Source: Nocardia lijiangensis NBRC 108240
GTDB taxonomy: Bacteria; Actinomycetota; Actinomycetes; Mycobacteriales; Mycobacteriaceae
DNA: 47,598 nucleotides
NCBI RefSeq assembly: GCF_001613045.1
Contig: NZ_BDBP01000083.1
Location: forward strand, 1 to 47,598
Direction of reading: 5' to 3'
Below, in pieces: positions 42,231-47,598 of this stretch. The notes beneath the pieces were generated by a model that worked only from the letters and a program-made list of their open reading frames with translations, did no database searches and was not told the origin of the DNA. Numbering within the stretch: position 1 is the first letter of the stretch; the number at the start of each line of letters is the position of its first letter. The position numbers were made by a program, and so were the translations under genes.

Positions 42231-42395
42231 GCCGGGTCCGTCGCGGAGCGGCTGCGAATTCCCTTGCGGAAGAGCTGGGTCCGGTCCGTCGTGGTGGCGG
42301 AGGGGGCCGCGAATTCCCTTGCGGAGAGCTGAGTCGGTTCGGCGTCGTGGCGGACGGGACGCGAGTTCTCCTGCGGGAGAAGTGCGTCGGCTTCA
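42207..42395. repeat. Four-unit hairpin-bearing tandem repeat at the hutU 3' end
   Basis: Units begin at 42207, 42255, 42310 and 42362, each with CGA(A/G)TTC followed by a (C/T)TGCGG core and a GAG-rich segment; spacing is 48-55 nt. Unit 4 contains TTCTCC-TGCG-GGAGAA, a perfect 6-bp stem-loop, and the others keep weaker versions (TTCC/GGAA). The array starts inside the hutU coding end and fills the space to the convergent sugar-dehydrogenase-like gene (stop 42413). It may serve as a serial terminator. Spacers are not unique, so this is not CRISPR. Confidence 0.8.
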
Positions 42396-42412
42396 ATGGC
42401 GGCAGGAAGAGT

Positions 42413-43525
42413 TCAGCGCGCGGGGAACCGGAGGATGCGGTCGTCGCCGGGGCGCACGTCGCCGCGGCCGTCGGTGTTCGAGGTGGTCACCCACAGCGCT
42501 CCGTCCGGCGCCACCGCGACGGTGCGCAGGCGGCCGTAGCGCTCCTCGAATATCGCTCGCGGTACACCTGCCGATCCGTTCACCAGCGGTACGGTCCACA
42601 GTCTTTCGCCGCGCAGTGCGGCAGCGTAGAGGGTGTCGCCCGCGATGGCGATACCGGACGGGGACGCCTCGGCGGTGGTCCAGGTGACGACGGGATCGAC
42701 GTACCCGCGCCCCGCACCGCCACCGCCCTCGACCGCGGGCCACCCGTAGTCGCGGTTCGGTTCGACGAGATTGATCTCGTCGAGGCGATTCTGGCCGAAC
42801 TCGGCGGCGAACAGCCGTCCCGCCCGATCCCAGGCGAGACCCTGCACGTTCCGGTGGCCCAGGCTGTACACCGGAGAGTCCGGATTCGGGTTGCCCGGCG
42901 CGGGCCTGCCGTCCGGCGTCAGGCGCAAGATCTTGCCGTTCGGCGAGGCCGGATCCGGTGCCAGCGTGCTCTGCGCCGCGTCGCCGGTCCCGACGTAGAG
43001 CATGCCGTCGGGACCGAACGCGATCCGTCCGCCGTTGTGGTTGCCCGCCTTGGCGATTCCCTCGAAGACGACCTCCGGCGGGCCGTCGAGCCGGAACCGC
43101 ACGATCCGGTTGTCCGCGCTCGCGGTGAAATAGGCGTACACGTAGCCGTCTTCGGCGTGCTCCGGCGACACCGCCAGACCGAGCAGCCCGCCCTCGCCGC
43201 GGGCGACGACCCCGGGCACCTGATACACCGTTTCCGGCGGCCGTCCCGGCGCGACGCGCAGAATCTTTCCGGTGTCGCGCTCGGCGACCAGCGCCGCACC
43301 ATCGGGCAGGAACGCCAACCCCCACGGCACATCGATCCCCTGCGCCACCTCCTCGGGCGCCCCGAGGTCGGGCACGCCCGACGGACTGCTCGCCACGGTG
43401 CTCGTCACGACCGGCGCCGATGTCGCGTCGGTTTCGGTACGGTCCACGCCGCAGGCGCCGACCATCGAGAGCGCGAGCAGCGCGGCCGAGGCGGCCGCTC
43501 TCCCTTTCACCCGCACAGGTCCCAT
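42413..43525 (-). CDS. Lipoprotein of the glucose/sorbosone dehydrogenase (PQQ beta-propeller) family
   Basis: The 370-residue precursor starts with a lipoprotein signal peptide (KGRAAASAALLALSMVGAC; lipid Cys25), so it is anchored outside the membrane. The mature part has GSDH family blocks: PWGLAFLPDGAALVAERDTG, GEGGLLGLAVSPEH, NHNGGRIAFGPDGMLYVGTGD and SLGHRNVQGLAWDRAGRLFAAEFGQN, spread over a six-bladed propeller. Family members oxidise sugars with PQQ; whether this one binds PQQ or a sugar is not certain. ATG 43525 follows AGGGAG with an 8-nt gap. No PQQ biosynthesis genes are nearby. Confidence 0.92.
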   Translation of the reverse strand: MGPVRVKGRAAASAALLALSMVGACGVDRTETDATSAPVVTSTVASSPSGVPDLGAPEEVAQGIDVPWGLAFLPDGAALVAERDTGKILRVAPGRPPETVYQVPGVVARGEGGLLGLAVSPEHAEDGYVYAYFTASADNRIVRFRLDGPPEVVFEGIAKAGNHNGGRIAFGPDGMLYVGTGDAAQSTLAPDPASPNGKILRLTPDGRPAPGNPNPDSPVYSLGHRNVQGLAWDRAGRLFAAEFGQNRLDEINLVEPNRDYGWPAVEGGGGAGRGYVDPVVTWTTAEASPSGIAIAGDTLYAAALRGERLWTVPLVNGSAGVPRAIFEERYGRLRTVAVAPDGALWVTTSNTDGRGDVRPGDDRILRFPAR

Positions 43526-44354
43526 GATCGTTGCTCCCTGTTCGCCCGACGTCCTCGAGTTCGACGACCGAATCCGAGTCCACTCTCCGCTGCTGAGCGC
43601 CCGCGCCCGAGCCCGGATCCCTCGGTACTCGTACCGCCCTTCTCGATCATGCCTTGCGTCCGTACCGGGAGAAACCTGCCGGTCCGCCACCTCGCGAGTT
43701 CGGTCGGATCACCGGCGCCGGTCCGGGGTCCACGGACTGATCCGCGCGGCAGCGGGAAGCGGTATCCGTCGCGAGCGAAATCCTCGGCCCGCTGTTTCAC
43801 CGGGCGGCGCGGCCGGTCGCGGCGTGATTTACCGCCGCAGGGCCCGGTATGCACTGGCCAGGGCACATAGGTAGCTCGATGTACCGGCGTCGCCGTCGGA
43901 GATTCGACCACGGGATTTCGAGACGGGCTGTAAAATTCTCCGCGGGCAGAGATCGGTACAGCGTTCGAGACGTGAAGGCGCGCAACAGTAATTGATTCGG
44001 ATCGCAGGGCTGATAGCCCCGGGGATCTTCGTACCGGATTGCGTGGACACTACGAGCAGGGGCGCCGCATGATCCGCGTACGGCCGAGTTCATAGAATAG
44101 CCATCGCTGCACCGCGGGACCACCGCACCCAGGAAACCCGATTGCCGATCGGCAGGCCTGTGATTTCCGCCCGAGGGCGTCATCAGCCGGATCGTCGAAA
44201 GTTCTGGTAATAGCACCGAATCATGCTATGTAGCAGAAAGATTCGATCGTTCTCTTGGTTCGGGCTCTCGCTTCGTTCCGGGCAACCGACGGCACGCTCC
44301 AGGAATGTCCCAGCAGGAAATCCCTCGGACGGAAAAGAATCGAAAGGAATGGAT
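43526..44354. other. Gene-poor intergenic stretch, with candidate control sites near its right end
   Basis: About 829 nt without a convincing gene on either strand; open frames here lack family resemblance, ribosome binding sites and normal codon preference. The right half (about 43,900-44,350) is noticeably richer in A/T than the flanks. Near its right end, ATAGCA (44210-44215), TGCTAT (44224-44229) and TAGCA (44231-44235) form three related half-sites about 120 nt before the hydrolase start, which could be an operator. The rest shows nothing I recognise; a small RNA or a decayed gene cannot be excluded. Confidence 0.6.
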
Positions 44355-45995
44355 ATGTCACAGGCTCACCAGGATCGGCTGCGACTACTTTCTTCCGATC
44401 AGGAAACCGACGTCGATGCGGTCGTGCGCGACCTGCTCACCGGAGATGCCGCGGGCGTCCCGGCCGACCTCGTCGACGACATCGCCGCGGTCCGCACCCA
44501 GTGTCGCCTCGGCACCGAGAAGATTCCCGGTGCGGGCGGCGTGCTACTCGACGCCTTCGCCGCTTGGCCGCTCACCGGCGGCCCGCACCCGCTGATCATC
44601 CTGCCCGCCGGACTCGACCCCTCCGGGTGGAAAATGTACGGCGGCGCCATCATCAGGTTGTTGATGCGCCGCTACGCCGTCGTCGCCTACACCGAACGGG
44701 GTCTGCCGGGTTCCGAAGGCGAGCTGACGGTGGCAGGGCCCGAGGACATCGCGGACGGGCGCAAGGTCGTCGACTGGGCTCTCGCCAACAGCCGGCTCGA
44801 CGCCGATCAGGACGCGATCGGCATGCTCGGCATCTCCTACGGTTCCGGCATCAGCCAGCTGGTCGCCAATGCGGACCGGCGGGTCAAAGCGGTCGTCGCC
44901 CTCAGCACGTGGGCGGACCTCGGCGAGGCGCTCTACGACAACCAGACCCGGCACATCATGGCCGCGGAAGCCCTCGCCGCGATCAGCGACCGGCCGAGCG
45001 ACGAACTGGTGAAGGTCCTCGACGACTTCCGGAAGAACACCAATATCGAGGGGGTGCTGGAGTGGACGAAACCGCGCTCGCCCGCGCACCTGAATTCGGC
45101 CGGACGGCAATCTGTGCCAACCTTTTTCACCAGTTACTGGCACGAGACCATATTTCCGCAGAACCAGCTGCTCGACTACTTCGATCGCTACACCGGCCCC
45201 AAGCGCCTGGACCTCGCTATCGGTGACCACGGCGCCGTCGAGATTCCCGGACTCACCCTGGGCGTCTACACCCGGACCACGGAAGCCGCTTACGACTGGC
45301 TGGACCACCACCTGCGCGGGGTGGACAACGGCATCGATCGCGACGGCGTCGTGCACACCGAGACCATGGACACCTTCGTCGTGAAGGCGGCCGCGGACCT
45401 CAAATCCTGGTCGAAGTCGATGCTGCGCTACTACCTGACCGCCCCCAGCGGCGGATCCACCGACGGCACGTTGACCGCGGTTCCGACGCCGGAATACAGC
45501 CAGAGCATTCAGGCGGGCACCGAACAGGTCCAGGCGGCGAGCACGCTGGTGTTCGACGGTTTCCTCGAGCGACTCCTCATGCCCAAGCGTCAGCTGCTCG
45601 ACGACGTCGACCGCAGCGCCGCCGCGGTCTGGACCACCGAGTCGCTCCCCAGGCCCCAGCGCATCGCAGGCGCCCCCGAAGTGCAGGTCACCGTCACCCC
45701 GTCCGGCAAGACGGTCACCGTGATCGCCTATCTGCTCGACCTCAACCCCTTCACCGGAAAAATGAGGGTCATCACCCATGCCGCTGTCACGGTGAAGAAT
45801 GCGGAGGCCGGTCGCCCGGAGGCGGTGAACGTCCGATTGCAGGCCGCCGACTACTGGATCCCCGCCGGTCACAAGCTGACGATGATCGTCGACACCAAGG
45901 ATCACCTGTACGGCGACGAAACCGTCGCGGGCAGCACCGTCACGCTGTCCGACGAGCGCGGTCCGGCTTACGTGGACCTACCCATGTCGTCCTGA
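44355..45995 (+). CDS. CocE/NonD-type alpha/beta hydrolase (X-Pro dipeptidyl-peptidase S15-like)
   Basis: The 546-residue protein has an alpha/beta hydrolase domain with nucleophile Ser161 in GISYG (MLGISYGSGISQL), a glycine/Trp-rich oxyanion region (LPAGLDPSGWKMYGG), and a probable catalytic His in IGDHGAVE. The C-terminal third is a beta-rich jelly-roll (RIAGAPEVQVTVTPSGKTVTVIAYLLDLNP), the layout of the CocE/NonD and S15 families. No signal peptide is seen, so it is probably cytoplasmic. ATG 44355 is chosen because AAAGGA at 44343-44348 lies 6 nt upstream; ATG 44349 would leave no gap. The substrate (ester or Xaa-Pro peptide) is unknown. Confidence 0.9.
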   Translation: MSQAHQDRLRLLSSDQETDVDAVVRDLLTGDAAGVPADLVDDIAAVRTQCRLGTEKIPGAGGVLLDAFAAWPLTGGPHPLIILPAGLDPSGWKMYGGAIIRLLMRRYAVVAYTERGLPGSEGELTVAGPEDIADGRKVVDWALANSRLDADQDAIGMLGISYGSGISQLVANADRRVKAVVALSTWADLGEALYDNQTRHIMAAEALAAISDRPSDELVKVLDDFRKNTNIEGVLEWTKPRSPAHLNSAGRQSVPTFFTSYWHETIFPQNQLLDYFDRYTGPKRLDLAIGDHGAVEIPGLTLGVYTRTTEAAYDWLDHHLRGVDNGIDRDGVVHTETMDTFVVKAAADLKSWSKSMLRYYLTAPSGGSTDGTLTAVPTPEYSQSIQAGTEQVQAASTLVFDGFLERLLMPKRQLLDDVDRSAAAVWTTESLPRPQRIAGAPEVQVTVTPSGKTVTVIAYLLDLNPFTGKMRVITHAAVTVKNAEAGRPEAVNVRLQAADYWIPAGHKLTMIVDTKDHLYGDETVAGSTVTLSDERGPAYVDLPMSS

Positions 45996-46054
45996 CCGCC
46001 GCGCCCACGGGGCGGCCCGGCAAGGCTGGAGCGCGCCCGGTTCGCGGCATCGCG

Positions 46055-46098
46055 ACAAGCTGTGTGCACCACGCTGCGGTGTGGTGCACACAGCTTGT
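46055..46098. terminator. Perfect 18-bp bidirectional hairpin
   Basis: ACAAGCTGTGTGCACCAC (46055-46072) and GTGGTGCACACAGCTTGT (46081-46098) are exact reverse complements around an 8-nt loop. It sits between the convergent stops at 45995 and 46133. A stem this long and perfect, without a T-run, is best read as a shared terminator, though it could also be a repeat relic. Confidence 0.8.
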
Positions 46099-46132
46099 GT
46101 ATGGACGCCGAAAGTCGTTGCGGTGGAGCCGT

Positions 46133-47059
46133 TCACAGTCCGCCGAGGGCGGCGAGGACTTCGAAAGCGGCGTCGCCGCTGGGCCAGAGGAGATCCATCT
46201 CGGCGCGGACGGCGGGTGCGAGGACGGGGTCTTGGAGGGCGAGTCCGTTGCCGAAGATCAGGACGTTGGCGCCTGCATCGGCCAAGCGCAGCAAGGGCTT
46301 GGTAGCCACGCCTGCACCGAGGACGGCGTCGAGGCCCTCGCCGAGGAAATAGAACCGCCAGAGCGGGCCGAGGTCGCCGCCGTAGACCACCTTGGTGACG
46401 TCGACGATGCGGAATCCTTCGATGGCGATGGCGTCGACGAGCCGGAAGTAGTCGGCTCCGTTCGCGAGGGTGCCGCGCAGCGCTGCCACCGAGAGCGAGA
46501 GGTCGATGCTGAGGTGCGCGTTGTAGCCCGCCATCGCGATCCGTGCGGGGGACAGCCCGCACTGTTTCGTCAAGCCGAAGTAGTGTGCCCAGTGCGGTTC
46601 CGTTGCGCCGCCGCTGAATTCGGCGTGCAGATTGCGCAAGAAGCGGGACAGCAGGTCGAGGCTGATCCGGTGCGACCAGTCCGGGTCGTCGAAGGCGGCC
46701 TCGTTGCGCTGCAACGGCATCACCGCCGCCTGTTCGATGGCGTCGAGCCCGAGCGCGAACACGCCTCGGAGGTCTCGGTGCTCGACGAGGATCTCGATGA
46801 TCCTGCGGTGGTTGCCGACCGCGCGTTCCAGCCGTTGCAGTGCGGTGCCGGTCAGTGTGGTCGTATCGGAGAGTTCGACGATGGTGTCCACCTCGGCGGC
46901 GGACAATGGTGTGCCGCAAGCGATGTCGGGGTCGGCGGCGGGCGCGGGCGGTGCGATCACGCCCGCCAGCGCGACGAGCAGCGCGAGTGTGATCGCCAGA
47001 ATCCATGCGGTGCGCGCGGGACTGTTCGGGTGCGGGACACGCGTGCCTGCCGAATTCAT
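46133..47059 (-). CDS. Secreted DUF5995-like protein
   Basis: The 308-residue precursor has an N-terminal signal sequence (ARTAWILAITLALLVALAGVIAPPAPAADP, cleavage likely after PAPA-A near 42). The rest is helical, with WSHRISLDLLSRFLRNLH, GYNAHLSIDLSLSVAALRG, and FYFLGEGLDAVLGAGVATKPLLRLADAGANVLIFGNGLAL. The asparagine-histidine segment G-x-NAH-x-x-x-DL resembles DUF5995 proteins, as I recall that family; their function is unknown. ATG 47059 follows GGAG with a 7-nt gap. It converges on the CocE-like gene across the hairpin at 46055-46098. A cell-envelope or extracellular role is inferred from the signal peptide. Confidence 0.8.
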   Translation of the reverse strand: MNSAGTRVPHPNSPARTAWILAITLALLVALAGVIAPPAPAADPDIACGTPLSAAEVDTIVELSDTTTLTGTALQRLERAVGNHRRIIEILVEHRDLRGVFALGLDAIEQAAVMPLQRNEAAFDDPDWSHRISLDLLSRFLRNLHAEFSGGATEPHWAHYFGLTKQCGLSPARIAMAGYNAHLSIDLSLSVAALRGTLANGADYFRLVDAIAIEGFRIVDVTKVVYGGDLGPLWRFYFLGEGLDAVLGAGVATKPLLRLADAGANVLIFGNGLALQDPVLAPAVRAEMDLLWPSGDAAFEVLAALGGL

Positions 47060-47217
47060 CGTGGCTCCGTTGGTAATGTCTCGGGGCGGGGGTGCTCCGG
47101 GTACTCGTCGAAAGATCGTGTGCCCGTGTGAAATCGCCGCGGCGACCTTCGATCGGGAGGCGCCTCTGAGGGCGGGCCAAGCCTAACCGACGCGACTCGA
47201 CGCGGCCGGTTACGGCG

Positions 47218-47598
47218 TCAGCCGCGGTGCAATGTGCCCGCGATGGTGCCGCCGAATACGCCCGGCGTGCTGTAGGACAGCGAACCGTCCGGCTGCAGCC
47301 GCACCGTCGAGGTGGTGCCCTCGTCGGCGCAATTGGAAGGGCTGTCGGCGGTGAGCCGCGCGACGAAGGTGAGCTGATTCTCCGTCGCGGCGGTGAGTCG
47401 CTCGATCCGTGCGCAGCGCTGCCGCGACACCTTGCCGGTGTTGGCCGAGGTGGCCACCTCCTGGCCGACTTTGCCGTCCGCGACGGTCAATTCGATGTCG
47501 AAGCCGACCAAGCCGTCCGCGGCGGCGCCGCGCCAGGTGCCGACGAAGGCCTTCGGCACGCTCGTCACGGCCGCGCCCGCTGCGGTGGCGGACGGGCC
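47218..47598 (-). CDS. C-terminal end of a secreted or membrane protein (5' end cut by the window edge)
   Basis: The visible 127 residues are in frame to the edge. They start GPSATAAGAAVTSVPKAFVGTW and end GVFGGTIAGTLHRG, with beta-rich sequence (GFDIELTVADGKVGQEVAT, QLTFVARLTADSPSNCADEGTTSTVRLQPDGSLSYS) and two Cys that could pair. The repeated use of FVGTWRG...L...GTL resembles the extracellular C-terminal domain of some actinobacterial Ser/Thr kinases. The linker-like Ala/Pro/Ser start supports it being the tail of a longer membrane protein. A GTG at 47568 could start a small protein, but the open frame upstream argues against it. Confidence 0.65.
   Translation of the reverse strand, partial: GPSATAAGAAVTSVPKAFVGTWRGAAADGLVGFDIELTVADGKVGQEVATSANTGKVSRQRCARIERLTAATENQLTFVARLTADSPSNCADEGTTSTVRLQPDGSLSYSTPGVFGGTIAGTLHRG

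Noticed and set aside
42121..42396. Small Pro/Arg-rich minus-strand open frame over the hairpin repeats
   Set aside because: Its repeated peptide simply reflects the DNA repeat; it also overlaps the end of hutU.
43797..44216. 139-residue minus-strand open frame in the gene-poor gap
   Set aside because: No ribosome binding site, no recognisable domain and irregular codon use.

Overview
The window is very GC-rich with strong G/C preference at third codon positions, and its gene content points to a mycolate actinomycete (order Mycobacteriales), most likely Nocardia or a close relative. The supporting genes are a PruC-type regulator beside pruA/pruB, an actinobacterial type-5 uracil-DNA glycosylase, an AldR-type Lrp regulator beside ald, a Methyltransf_19 (DUF574) methyltransferase and a membrane-anchored Ser/Thr kinase. 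No rRNA, tRNA, CRISPR array, integrase or transposase was seen. The organism call is inference from gene content.

Left part (1-18.7 kb), mostly catabolism and housekeeping: an IclR regulator (cut by the left edge) diverges from glpK-glpD across a perfect 19-nt palindrome. Next come alanine dehydrogenase and a convergent AldR-like regulator sharing a strong bidirectional terminator, a HypX/HoxX-like fusion protein, and the proline module: an APC permease, proline dehydrogenase, P5C dehydrogenase and the divergent activator PruC. A 14-nt motif is repeated upstream of the permease and in the pruA/pruC gap. UdgB, a ClpC-like AAA+ unfoldase, a lone LutC protein and a DUF488 protein follow.

Middle part (18.7-38.1 kb), accessory: a 28-nt tandem repeat, a two-domain protein that looks like HEPN fused to GNAT, a TetR regulator with a divergent FabG-type reductase, a small secreted protein, and a transmembrane Ser/Thr kinase with a duplicated Cys-rich ectodomain. 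Then comes a tightly overlapped five-gene minus-strand operon: SWIM zinc finger, an unrecognised 458-aa protein, a vWA protein, a MoxR-type AAA+ ATPase and a DUF5682 protein. After an FAD oxidoreductase, a methyltransferase and a ferritin-like protein there is a second unusual unit: a small EACC1-like protein translationally coupled to an 842-aa caspase / EF-hand / helical spacer / Hsp70 fusion that lacks the Hsp70 lid. The MoxR-vWA operon and the caspase-Hsp70 unit, about 3.6 kb apart, are the most interesting content and look like neighbouring biological-conflict (defence or regulated cell death) systems.

Right part (38.1-47.6 kb): histidine catabolism (an IclR regulator divergent from hutH-hutU), a 48-55-nt repeat array, a lipoprotein of the glucose/sorbosone dehydrogenase family, an 829-nt gene-poor gap, a CocE/NonD-type hydrolase, a secreted DUF5995-like protein facing it across an 18-bp perfect hairpin, and the C-terminal end of a secreted or membrane protein cut by the right edge.

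All functions are read from sequence motifs and family knowledge. No database search was possible.
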